Of a stretch of DNA of 64,000 nt, positions 53,966-64,000 are shown in pieces. The notes under the pieces are model-generated. The model saw only the letters and a list, made by a program, of their open reading frames with translations, made no database searches and was not told the origin of the DNA. The position numbers and the translations under genes were made by a program. Source of the stretch: Aldrovandia affinis (taxonomy: Eukaryota > Chordata > Actinopteri > Notacanthiformes > Halosauridae); the NCBI GenBank assembly GCA_029706075.1, contig JAINUG010000308.1, positions 894,083 to 958,082 on the forward strand. The letters are read 5' to 3'. How positions within the stretch are numbered: the first letter of the stretch is position 1; each line of letters begins with the position of its first letter.

Positions 53966-54094
53966 TTATTACTTACGTAATTCAATATTTGTGATTTATT
54001 ACTTTTAAGTGGTACCACCAGTAATTATAATGCTATTTTTCACTTCTTATTATATATTTACAATTTATATGTCAATCATATTATATATTTAGCA

Positions 54095-55437
54095 TGGAGA
54101 GTCCTCCTGACATGAACGACTCCAAAAGGAAGAAGTCCCTTCGATGTGAATGACTCGCTGTCTCGTTGCTTCCAAATAACTCAGAAGTTAAAGCTGCGAC
54201 TGTCCATCTCAGACCCACCTGGAAAGGCTGAGGACCACAGTGACTCAGACTCAGAGATTGTCTTTGGGCCTTCTCTCTCCCCCACAGCTTCAAATGAGTT
54301 AAGTGACACTGTCCCTCTACTAGATCAGGATGCTAGCCAGAATACTACCCCTCCCCAGGCCTCTGTCCACAGACCTCAGCCGCGATGATGAGCCCAAACC
54401 TAACCCCTGGGCTTGTTCGACTCTCGTCTCTGAGGCGGCTGCGCCCTGGTCGAACCCGTCCTGCTCATCTCACGGTCATGAAAGGCGGTGTTGTGGAAGC
54501 AGATCGGCTCCACGCCCGGGACTGGAGCTGTCTAACCACTTCACAGCCCTGTTACATGACGAGGCCGAGTTTCCCAGGTTAGCGAGAGGGTCCTCCTCAG
54601 CCTCTCGCCGCTCGATGGTAAAAGCTGCCGCTGCTGCAGCCAGGAGAAAGTCTGCTGCCATACGAAAGAGGAGCGCTGGCCCTGCGAACCTGTGGAGGGG
54701 TGCTGGCTCTACGGAACCTGCAACGGATCTCGTGAACCCTTTGGCTGGCCCTGCGACCCCCACTGCTGATGCTCCCTCTGCCCCCGACCGCTACTGCCTC
54801 TGCCCCCTCTTGCCCTCCGGTGGCGAAAGTGCCCTTTCCTGCCCCCCCAAGCCTACTCGCACCTCCCGTAGGAGTGACCCCCCCCCTCACCTCCCCCCCA
54901 ACCTACCGAGCCCCATCCCACTGCGCTTGTTGTCGGCTCCTCTATGGTGCGCCACGTTGTTGTCCCAAAAGCTGTAACCTACTCCATGCCAGGGGCCACA
55001 GTCTCCGACATAAACTCTGTTATTACCATGCTGATCGAAGACCATCCTCAGGCCTCATCAGTCATCCTTCATGTTGGAGCAAACGACCTCAAGTTTCAAC
55101 AGTCAGAGACACTAAAAAAGCACTTCATGACCCTGATCAACACTGTATCTGAGTCTGGAAAGGCCTGCATTATCTCTGGACCTTTCTCCTCCCCTCGCTA
55201 CGGTGATGTCAAGTACAGCTGAATCTGCAACCTTCACATATGGTTAAAAGGCTACTGCTGCAGCCTGAGTATTCCTTTCATTGACAATTTCACGATGCTC
55301 TGGGACCGAAAAGACCTCTTCGCCAGGGACGGCCTTCACCTAAACAGGGACGGAGCTTGCATGCTATCCTTGTCCATGGACCTGGCCCTAAAGTCCCACG
55401 CCTCGTCCAGATCGTCCCACGCCCCGTCTAGATCCTG
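54095..55437 (+). pseudogene. LINE ORF1 with SGNH/esterase domain
   Basis: A Ser/Asp-rich N-terminus (ISDPPGKAEDHSDSDSE) and a Pro/Ala-rich middle precede the esterase. VVGSSMVRHVVV holds the nucleophile Ser (about 54928-54960), MPGATVSD the block II Gly, VILHVGANDLKFQ the GxND (about 55065-55100), and FARDGLHLNRDGA the DxxH (about 55318-55355). Such ORF1 proteins are typical of the CR1 superfamily. One in-frame TGA lies near 55220 within the esterase, and frame changes occur upstream. Confidence 0.85.
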
Positions 55438-56186
55438 ATGTACTGCAAGTTCGACCCGTTTTAGCTGCCCAACACCCAAACCCATATGCCCCATACTCAT
55501 ACACAGCGGAGTTCATGCCGTCCAGGAACTCATCCATGAGCTCCCCTGCTTCTACCAACTCATTGATTGACTAAGTCTAACTGGACTAAGTAACAATCCT
55601 GAATGGGTAAAGTCATATTCATATTGTAATACTCGGAATTAGCAAACGTATACTGCGTTTTGGCTGCTGGAAGCTACTGGCATGGTCTGCCGTAGTTTGT
55701 TTGTTTACTGCCGTAAAGTTATTGGCACCGTAGTAAAAATGTCGTAATGACTGTGCTGGTTGTAGAGGGAATATTCATTTTTTTCCATCGTTTTCTTTGC
55801 CATCTTAACCAACCCTGGACGGTTCTGTTCTCTTTATTCCCTGAAAGAATGATTATGACCCGAGTTTTTCTTTAAAGCTACTTAAGTTTCTAGATTTCTC
55901 TTATACTGTATTTGGCTACATTGATTATCAAATATTCAAATCAGCTCAGTGTGTAGTGTGGCTTGTTCACCAAATCCCTGGCCTTATATTGGGGTCAGGG
56001 AGCTACGGGCTAGTCTTAAGTATTTTTTTATTTTTTTTTTTTTTCCTTTTTGTTGTATGTCTGTGTGTGTGTTTGTTTGTTTGTTTGTTTTGTATTTACA
56101 TGTTCTCACAAGTGTACTTTTATATCTCATCTCCATTTTGGTTACATACATGGGTGGTGTTACTTTCTACATAAATTGGATGTTCT

Positions 56187-59051
56187 ATGATGGATGGTGT
56201 TAAAGGTCTAAAGATAGTTCATCAGAATATTAGAAGCCTGTTACCTAAAATCGATTCACTTAGGACATGGGTTGTTCAACACATGCCAAGCATAATTACA
56301 TTATCCGAGACCTGGCTTAATGATAAAATAACAAATGATCAAATTAAACTCGAAAATTATGTCCTGTATAGAGAGGACAGATCCTCTAAGAAATGTGGTG
56401 GAGTTGTCACTTATGTTTTATCTAGCTTGGTCTCTGAATTAATCATTCCTGAAGTTGGGCCTCTTGACTTCGAATGTATTTTTGTTAAAGTCACCTTGCA
56501 TAAGAATAAATATATAATTATTGGAAATATTTATAGACCTCCCTCAGCACCTGCAGAATCATTTAACTCTATTAATTCTACTCTAAATTCTATCTCATGT
56601 AATAATGAACTTATAATTCTTGGTGATTTCAACATGAACTGGCTAGCTTCATCACTAACCAAAGTAAAAAATATATTCCATAATTTAAACCTAACCCAGC
56701 TAATTGATAAGCCCACCCGAGTCACAGCTACCAGTGAATCGTTGCTTGACTGGATCCTAGTCTCTCATCCCAACAGATTCTTAAAAGCAGGGGTTCTGTC
56801 TGATTGCCTCAGTGATCATTCTACTGTGTACTGTGTCTGGAAAATTAGACTACCCAAAGCACCACCCAAAGTGATTAAAATCAGGCAATATAAGAAAATG
56901 AATGTTGACCAATTTATAAATGACCTAATTGCAATTAACTGGGACAGGTATCAATTAATACCAAATGTTCATGACTCTTGGGATCTCTTTTACTCTGAAT
57001 TCTTTGAAGTGCTGGATAGGCATGCTCCACTGAAATCTGTAAAAGTTAAGGGAAGTCATCTCCCATGGATAACACCGGATCTCATAAGCGCCTTCAGGCA
57101 TAGGGATCGAGTCTGGGCCAGATTCCGGAAAGACAAGGACCCAGCTGTCTGGGAGGAGTACAAACGGCTGAGAAATGATAGTAAGACCATGGTCAGAAAT
57201 GCCAAATCCAACTATTTTAAAGATTCTTTGGCTCGTGATTTCAAAAATCCCAAGCAATTTTGGAATAAGATTAAAACTATAACTGGTGTATCCAAAAATA
57301 ATATTATTGACCAAATAAAAGTAAATGGTATTTTACGTGATCCACAGCTGATTGCAGTCATTTAACCAGCATTTCTCCTCTGTCACTGCTTTGGCCTCAT
57401 CTGTTCCCGCGACTGATCTCTTCAGCAACAGGCCTCCTAATCATAGCTTTTCTTTCAGGAAAATTTTACCTTTTGAAGTTTGTAATGCCATCAATAGCTT
57501 GAAAGTAAATGGTGGTCCGGGATTAGATGGTTTAGAACCCAAATTCCTCAAACTTGCATCCCATATTCTAATGTACCCATTATGTGATCTGTTTAATATG
57601 TTACTGTCCACATTTGAAATGCCTGATATATGGAAGTGCTCTCGTATTACCCCTTTGTATAAAGGTGGAGATGCACTTGAAATGAATAACTACAGACCAA
57701 TCTCAATTATCTGTTCTGTTGCAAAAGTGTTTGAGAAATTGATATATAATCAGCTTTCTAAATTTCTTGACAAGTACAATATTTTATCACCTCATCAATC
57801 TGGTTTTAGGTCAAAATTCTCAACATCAACAGCTCTATTAAAGCTCACTAATGACATCTGCTCTGCAACTAATGATGGTAAATTAACTGGTGCAATTTTT
57901 ATCGATTTAAGCAAAGCTTTTGACTTAGTTGACCACCACCTACTTCTAGATAAACTTCATTCTGTTGGCCTCTCACGCAATGCTTTACTCTGGTTCAATG
58001 CATACCTTCACAATAGAAAACAATGTGTTGTCATCCAAGGGTTCCAATCCGATACAATGGTCCAAGAACGTGGCGTGCCGCAAGGTTCAACCCTTGGCCC
58101 ACTTCTTTTCTCAATCTTTATTAACAACATACCTTCTGTCTGTTCTGATTCCAGCGTTCATCTGTATGCAGACGATACAGTGTTATATACATCCAAAAAT
58201 AATGTAGCACAGACTCAATCAGCCTTACAATTTGACTTTGAGATACTACAGAAATGGCTTACTGAGAATACATTAATGCTAAACAAATCCAAATCTCTCT
58301 TTATGATTTTTGGTAGTCGTAAAAAACTGAAGGCTATTGAATCGAAGGCATGCGTTATTTTATGTGCCGATAATACACCTCTGCAAAAAGCTGAACGCAC
58401 CAAGTATTTGGGAGTATGGCTTGACTCTCATCTCACATTTAATTTTCATATTACCTCTACTGTTACAAAAATGAATCGCAGCATTGGAGTCCTTTATAGA
58501 GCTAGACACTGTTTTTCCTTCATGGTCAGAAAGAAACTTGTCCAACAACTTATTCTACCTTTAATGGACTATGCGATGTTGTTTATCAAGTTGCCTCCAA
58601 AACCCATCTATCGCCTCTCAATGTGGCTTACAATAGACTCTGCAGATTTGTTCTCGGCTGTCCGTTCAGAACTCATCACTGTACTATGTATCAAACCCTA
58701 GACTGGCCTTCTCCTGCTTTAAGAAGACAGAGACACTGGCTGCAACTGATCTTTAAATGTATCCATGATGACTATCCTTCCTATCTAAAGCAGTTGTTGG
58801 TCCCTTTCTCTTGTACTTATCGTCTAAGACACTCTGTACAGTATTTTTTCACTGTTCCTGCGTTCTCAAAAGCAATGGCCAAGAAATCCTTCATGTTCAA
58901 AGCCCCGTCTGACTGGAATAACCTACCTGTGAACATTCGATCCATATCTTCATTTTACCTCTTTAAAAATGCTCTATGTTCTAACTTTATGGTTAATTGT
59001 ACGTGCTTCATCGTTGGGGCTCCTGCGCTGGTGAGGGGATGTGGGACGTAG
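56187..59051 (+). pseudogene. LINE ORF2: APE endonuclease and reverse transcriptase
   Basis: Endonuclease: KIVHQNIRSLLPKID, ITLSETWLND, NIYRPPSAP, LIILGDFNMNW and CLSDHSTVYC, all blocks present, 56187-57365 open for 392 codons. The RT (57352-58701, 449 codons) has NYRPISIICSVAKVFEKL, SGFRSKFSTSTALLKL, AIFIDLSKAFDLVDH (first D), GVPQGSTLGPLLFSIFIN and LYADDTVLYTS (YADD). The C-terminus YNRLCRFVLGCPFRTHH ... PSDWNNLPVNIRSIS continues at 58623-59051. The first two pieces overlap at 57352-57365 in different frames (about one base change) and a similar change lies near 58600. Otherwise intact. Confidence 0.9.
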
Positions 59052-59501
59052 CCGTCCTGTACAACGGGTGTGACGGGTTAACTCGTTGGCTCTACTCCTA
59101 TGTCTAGGCAGGGGGGGCCGATTGGTTGATCTGGGGCGCTCGTGGGCGGGGTGGCTGTTCGCTTCTCCTGCCAGTCCTGGAGCTCAATACTTTTTACACC
59201 CTGTATTCTATTCACCTTTTTAATGTTTTGTTGGGCCTTTCTCTCGGTGACTGCCTGGCGGTGTCATCGCGGGGTAAGCTTACTCTTGTTTGCCCTGTGA
59301 TGGCATCGTCAGGTGGCCGCCGTGGAGTAGGCCTATTACGATGGAGAACGAGCGTCATACTCTCTTGTAATGTCTATTTGTTGTGTTGTATGTCTCTATG
59401 TGTTTCTTTTTCTTTTCTTTTTTTTTCTTTCGGTGAGGGGGAGGAGGGGGTGTGTTCTGTTTCTGTATTACATTGCATACAATGTGGGACCCTCTCGAAA
59501 A

Positions 59502-59518
59502 TGAGATACTGTATCTCA
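59502..59518 (+). other. LINE 3' hairpin
   Basis: TGAGATACTGTATCTCA: 7 bp stem and a 3-base loop, close to the 3' end of the LINE. In CR1/L2-type elements such hairpins are thought to be recognised by the RT. Followed by AAGGGGTTTTCC and the element tail. Confidence 0.75.
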
Positions 59519-59559
59519 AGGGGTTTTCCTAATAAAATAATTTCCTAAAAAAAATACTC

Positions 59560-62340
59560 ACGGTTCGGATTACTTTCCCCCGTCCACCCCGTCACTGCTC
59601 AAGGCCAAGCCAGACCATAGCGAGAAATGTCATTAATATTTCCCTCAACCCTACTCTAAAGCATTCAAATGCCCCCTCCAAACCCCTACAGAAAAAAATT
59701 AGGGCAGCTCTGTTTAACGTAAGGTCCTTGGCTAACAAATCTCTTCCGATTAATGATCTTATTACTCAGCATAGGATAGACCTACTCCTACTCACAGAGA
59801 CCTGGCTAAATAGTAACAATAGTGCAGTTGTTCTGTTAGAGTCTGCTCCCCCTAATTTCAAATTCATTGATACACCCAGAGAGAATAAGAAAGGTGGTGG
59901 AGTCGCCATACTTTTCTCTGATAGTCTGGAATGTAGAAAGGTCAACTTTGGAACCTTCTCTTCATTCGAATACCTTGCCGCTGTACTAAAAACCACCCCT
60001 AATGTATTGCTTCTTGTCATGTATAGACCCCCAAAATATTCTGCAGCCTTCCTTGAGGAATTTGCCGAATTACTGTCCATTATTTCCATGAATTACGACC
60101 ACCTGTCTATAACAGGAGATCTTAATGTTCACATTGACATTGAGAGTGATAGTCTTTCAAAAGGGCTTCTGGATCTTCTTGACATCTTCAGCCTGCGCCA
60201 ACACGTATCCAGGCCTACCCATGTCCGCGGCCACACCCTAGATCTTGTTATGACAAAAGGTTTTGAAGCATCATTTACAAAAGCCATCGATGTTGCAATG
60301 TCAGATCATTCGTGTATTTTCTTTGAACTCAACCTCTTCCTAAATATATCAAACCGCTCTAAATTTATAAATAAACGTTATATCAACGATAGTACCAGCA
60401 CAGGGTTTGTAGAAATGATGCTGTCCTCTCCCAGTCTCGCGCCCGCCCCAGTGGACAACCTCCTACAGGCCTTTGTCACTAAGACCACTGACATCTTAGA
60501 TGTTATTGCACCCATCAAAACCAAGTTAATCTCTGGTAAAGATAGAGCTCCATGGAGAAACGCTACTTCTGTCTCAGTGCTAAAAAGAGCATGTCGGAAA
60601 GCAGAACGAAACTGGCGTAAATCCAAACTCCATGTTCATCTTGAACTGTATAAAGACACACTACAGTCTTACGACGCTGAGTTAAACAGAACCAGAAAGC
60701 TCTTTTTTTCCGACACTATTAATAGAAATGCTCACGATGCACGCACTCTTTTTCCACGGTAGCAAAACTAACCAAACCCGTGTCTCAATTAGATCCAGAG
60801 TTTCTCTCCAAGGAAAAATGCAACGAACTTGCTTCCTTCTTTAACCAAAAAATAGACGATATCAGACAATCCATCACGGCAATTAGCAGTGCTCCCCCAG
60901 CAGCAGAACCCAGCAGTGGGACTCATAGAATGTCAATGTTCAAAACCATTAGCCCTAAGGCTCTTGAGGAAACAGTTTCCAAGCTTAAAACATCCACTGA
61001 CTGTCTAGACTCGCTACCCACAAAACTTTTAAATCAGTTTTTAATTCCATTGCATCTGATGTGTTACAAATAGTAAACAGCTCTCTTCAATCAGGCACCT
61101 TCCCAAAAGCCCTAAAAACAGCTGTGGTTGCACCACTATTGAAGAAAAATGGCCTAGACTCTGCGATACTAAATAACTACCGCCCTATCTCCAATCTGCC
61201 ATTCATAGGTAAAATCATTGAGAAAACGGTCTATAAACAACTTCATGATTTCTTAGTCATAGGCGGCCTGTTTGACCATTTTCAGTCCGGGTTTAGACCA
61301 AATCATAGTACCTAAACGACATCCACCTAAACACAGACTCAGGCAAAGTCTCTGTCCTCGTCCTGCTGGACCTTAGCGCCGCGTTTGATACCATCGATCA
61401 CGAAATACTCTTGGATAGATTAGAAAACTGGGTAGGCTTACGCGATACAGCACTACAGTGGTTTAGATCTTATCTACAAGATCGCGATTATTTTGTCTCC
61501 CTTGGCGGTTTTCTATCTGACCGAACAAGAATGAGCTGCGGTGTCCCTCAAGGGTCAATTCTGGGCCCACTTTTATTCAATTTATACATGCTTCCTCTGG
61601 GAAAAATTCTCCAAAATAACAACATAGCCTATCACACCTACGCTGACGACACTCAGATTTACATATCTCTCTCCCAAGACGATCTTGCTCCAGTCAACGT
61701 CCTACTAGATTGCATTGAACAAATTAATAACTGGATGGGTCAAAATTTCCTGAAACTGAATAATGACAAAACTGAGACTATAATTTTTGGATCCAAGGAA
61801 AAAAGGATGGGTGTTAGCAGCCAACTCAAAGCCTATTCGCTAAATCTTAAAGACAAAGTCAGAAACCTTGGTGTCATTCTGGACTCTGATCTAAGTTTTA
61901 ATGCTCATATCAATACTTCCATTTAAAAAACATCTCTAGAATTAAGGGCTATATGTCCAAGCATGACCTAGAAATACTTATCCATGCCTTTATATCTAGT
62001 AGACTGGACTATTGCAACGGCCTGTTCTCGGGACTCTCCAAACAGGCACTTAGACAGCTTCAACTCATTCAAAACTTTGCTGCTAGAATCCTGACTAACA
62101 CCAGAAAATGTGCTCATATTTCTCCCATTCTTAAATCACTACACTGGCTGCCTGTATCATATAGAATAGATTTCAAAATTCTACTCGTTGTCTACAAAAC
62201 TCTAAATGGTATGGGACCAAAATACATAACAGACATGCCAATACCTTATAATCCCGTTAGATCACTAAGATCATCTGACAGTGGCCTTTTAACTGTCCCT
62301 AGAGTTAAAAGCAAACATGGTGAGGCAGCCTTTAGCTTCT
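59560..62340 (+). mobile_element. LINE (L2/CR1 type) lacking both ends
   Basis: It starts inside ORF2 upstream of the endonuclease and ends abruptly after KSKHGEAAFSF, before the C-terminal block (APYLWNQLP in relatives) and any 3' UTR. Loss of the 3' end is not explained by normal LINE integration, so a later deletion or rearrangement at about 62340 is likely. Confidence 0.85.
59690..62340 (+). pseudogene. LINE ORF2 endonuclease-RT (second + strand LINE)
   Basis: Endonuclease: ALFNVRSLANKSLPIND, LLLTETWLN, LLVMYRPPKYS, SITGDLNVHID and AMSDHSCIFF (59728-60762). RT: VVAPLLKKNGLDSAIL, NNYRPISNLPFIGKIIEKT, FQSGFRPNHST (61061-61315), LVLLDLSAAFDTIDHEIL, CGVPQGSILGPLLFNLYMLP, HTYADDTQIYIS and SRLDYCNGLFSGL. 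About 25-30 bp are missing after NHST, removing the ETAL block. Other frame changes lie near 60765, 61060 and 61925. The catalytic acids of RT and EN are otherwise present. Confidence 0.87.
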
Positions 62341-62655
62341 AGGCCATCAGGTGAACCCTTTTTCGTTCAGTTTCGTTCCCAGAACAGGGGCACTAAATAA
62401 TTTTTGCTTCATAAAAAAGATCTATTATCAGTAAGTAAGGAACAAAAAGTTCTCCACGTGAAATCCTGCAGTATTTTTATAATTGGTGTTTTAAAGTCGG
62501 ACTATCACTAAAAGTGAGTAGTAATATTCTTAGTACGTGTAATAATTTCCCAACGGGAGTGGTGAAGTTAGACCCGTTTGACCAATAGCGTGCCCGCTTC
62601 AGTCCACGTCACCGCTTCCAGGATCTAGATCCAGCCCTTCAGTTTCACAACAAAC
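62341..62655 (+). promoter_or_regulatory. upstream region of the 62.6 kb gene
   Basis: CCAAT at 62582-62586 lies 70 bp before the ATG. The ATG context AACAAACATGGCGGC (62646-62660) is both a good Kozak context and a YY1-type motif, common at the 5' end of vertebrate housekeeping-type genes. No TATA box at a fitting distance. The assignment as promoter is inference. Confidence 0.45.
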
Positions 62656-63235
62656 ATGGCGGCGCCCTTGTCTTCGAGTAGCGAAGACGATGCGTTCGAG
62701 CCAAACCCATGGCAAAAGCAGAAAAGAACGGCCTCAAAACGATGTAAAAACAGTTCAAAGCGATGTTATATGCATCTAATATCTGTCCAAAAAGAAGCGG
62801 TCCAGGATTTTACACAGACACGGTGGGACACCTACAGAACCAACCTCCAACGTTGGCTTCATCTGCAGGGAGAGAGTAAAGAAATAGCAGAGACGTTCAA
62901 ACATTGTGTGGACATTAACTTTGACAACATCCCGAAGACGCAGGGTTTCATGCAACATGCTACAGGCGTTTCATTGATAAAAAGCGTTTGGTCGCGGAGA
63001 AACGAGTCACACAGACACCGGGGAGCCAGGCGCAGCAGACACGGACAGTGTTAGCACCCTATCGACATCTGAGACTCCCGAAAGAAACTCCGGTCCAGGA
63101 CAGGTCTACCCGTAGCTTCTGCTGGCCATGTACTTCCAGTGTTGTGCATCATTTGCAAAAAAGTGGACAAGTACATCAACGTTGGAGGAAAACGGCAGAA
63201 GGATACGCTTTCACAAGCAACATCCTTGTCTGCAG
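62656..63235 (+). pseudogene. first exon of an unrecognised multi-exon gene (frame changes)
   Basis: MAAPLSSSSEDDAFEPNPWQ starts an acidic N-terminus, then a helical part (QRWLHLQGESKEIAETFKHC, VDINFDNIPKTQGF). In a second frame, CYRRFIDKKRLVAEKRV follows. In a third, DTDSVSTLSTSETPERN and SGPGQVYP. The first frame returns with LPVLCIICKKVDKYINVGGK and ends SLSAG at the donor GCAG/GTAAGC. These coding-like pieces fit one ancestral exon with about three indels (near 62955, 63035, 63110). The CIICKK and CYRRF Cys-rich blocks may bind zinc. I recall similar multicopy proteins in fish but cannot name the family. Pseudogene or assembly errors. Confidence 0.6.
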
Positions 63236-63348
63236 GTAAGCAAAAATATACACACACACGGGAGGGGGGGTTGGGGGTCACAAGAGACTCACTGAAAGAA
63301 TTGACCCTTTATAGAATGATGTCCCATCTGGCAACGATAAAAATTGTC

Positions 63349-63566
63349 AATTCGCTCTTTGCACATCAGCCATCTTTGGGGAATAATACAACTCCTGGCT
63401 TCCTGTGAGCTAAATTTACACAGCTGTAATGAGTTAAGTTCTCCTGATTAGTTCTAAGATTGGTCCTCACCTGATTATACCTCTATGCACCTGTGTCAAT
63501 CTGCTTCACAGGAAGCCAGGAGTTGTATTATTCTCCAAAGATGGCTGATGTGCAAAGAGCGAATTG
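63349..63566. mobile_element. palindromic MITE in intron 1
   Basis: Arms of about 61 bp (63349-63409 and 63506-63566) are almost exact inverses: AATTCGCTCTTTGCACATCA, GCCATCTTTGG and AATAATACAACTCCTGGCTT, against CAAAGAGCGAATT at the other end. The loop is about 96 bp. One extra G in the left arm is the only clear difference. No coding capacity. Confidence 0.93.
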
Positions 63567-63782
63567 GACTTATTATGTATAATATTGACTTATCATTTCA
63601 TGATTGTATGGGTATTTCATTAATCCAATAAATAGCCTACAGATTCTTTTTTTTTTTCATATTACAAACTGGTAAAAAAACATATTTTCATGTATGACTG
63701 TTGTTCACAGAGCCCTACCTCCCCCCAAATACAACCACTACAAACACACACAGAACATTTACTTATACTTTTTTGTTTAAAG

Positions 63783-63939
63783 GTCTGTTGCAGGAGGCAG
63801 CTGAGATGAAGGAAGACTTTAGCATTCTTTTGCATATTAAAGACAAAGACTGTGTGGCGCTGGAGGTGCGGTACCACAAGACCTGTTACAGAGATTACAC
63901 CAGGTTCTTGTCGAAAACTGCCAGCAAAGCCGAAGAAGA
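63783..63939 (+). CDS. second exon of the same gene, continuing past the window
   Basis: Acceptor TTTGTTTAAAG, donor GA/GTGAGT. It reads GLLQEAAEMKEDFSILLHIK, DKDCVALEVRYHKTCYRDYT and RFLSKTASKAEEE. Its phase fits the exon 1 donor (SAG + G). The CxxxxxxHxxxC-type block YHKTCYRDYTRF resembles the CYRRF block of exon 1, so the protein seems to hold two related Cys/His modules. Open and undamaged here. Function unknown. Confidence 0.6.
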
Positions 63940-64000
63940 GTGAGTTATTATATTGCATTATCAGTTTGCTCACATTGCACATTTCAAAAGTAAAGCATTT

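Larger units (their letters stand above)
54090..59550 (+). mobile_element. CR1/L2-type LINE, nearly full length
   Basis: ORF1 (54095-55437) carries an esterase domain, ORF2 (56187-59051) an APE endonuclease and RT, and a 3' UTR of about 500 bp ends in a small hairpin and AATAAAATAATTTCC. Length 5.46 kb. Breaks are few: frame changes in ORF1 near 54160, 54380 and 54940, and two in ORF2 near 57360 and 58600. One of the better-preserved retroelements of the window. The next LINE starts directly after its tail. Confidence 0.88.

Noticed and set aside
55949-56203. Small membrane protein rich in Phe and Val
   Set aside because: It is encoded by a T-rich and (TTTG)n stretch between the two ORFs of the LINE, and low complexity explains it.

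Overview
The window looks like a repeat-rich stretch of a ray-finned (teleost) fish genome. The evidence is the mixture of element families: several Tc1-like transposons, L2/CR1-type LINEs with the fish L2/SINE tail motif (AGCAGACGCTCTTATCCAGAGCG), a tRNA-headed SINE with that tail, hAT and PIF/Harbinger transposons, and a Ty3/gypsy chromovirus. No bacterial-style operon, rRNA, true tRNA or CRISPR is visible. Almost every long reading frame belongs to a mobile element. The only host-gene-like material is a chain of short coiled-coil exons (about 33.0-38.5 kb and 51.5-52.5 kb, + strand) and the first exons of a gene entering from 62.6 kb to the right edge; both carry disabling changes.

Layout. 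1-4.97 kb: a Tc1 relic, a possible hAT end, a pair of about 280 bp inverted repeats (1945-3187), a 49 bp minisatellite and a LINE 3' end. 4.97-14.39 kb: a young gypsy chromovirus with near-identical LTRs and the target duplication AATTG, interrupted by a 3.56 kb hAT transposon (8284-11847) with an 8 bp duplication and a 103 bp perfect palindrome. 15.1-20.3 kb: an L1-type LINE (- strand) split inside its reverse transcriptase by an L2 LINE (15284-17155). 20.5-26.3 kb: a Tc1 transposon split by a 4.6 kb Penelope-like retroelement (- strand) that carries an SGNH/esterase-type domain, direct terminal repeats and telomere-like repeats. 26.5-27.6 kb: an inverted-repeat-bounded element with a THAP exon and an opposing exon with a CxC motif. 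28-32.2 kb: SINEs and decayed Tc1 copies.

32.9-52.5 kb: the coiled-coil gene relic, whose large introns hold a truncated LINE (34.1-35.0 kb), a PIF/Harbinger transposon (38.8-41.5 kb), two L2 copies, a LINE nested in one of them, a short BED-finger hAT (47090-47838) and two Tc1 families (47.9-51.0 kb). 53.8-54.0 kb: a tRNA-derived SINE. 54.1-59.5 kb: a nearly full-length CR1/L2-type LINE with an esterase ORF1 and an EN-RT ORF2. 59.6-62.3 kb: a second LINE lacking both ends. 62.6-64 kb: the start of a multi-exon gene with a small palindromic MITE in its first intron.

The most unusual item is the Penelope-like element at 21495-26110: it joins a PLE-type reverse transcriptase to a domain with all four SGNH hydrolase blocks, shows no recognisable GIY-YIG endonuclease, and begins and ends in TTAGGG-like sequence. 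All identifications come from reading motifs by eye; no database search was possible.
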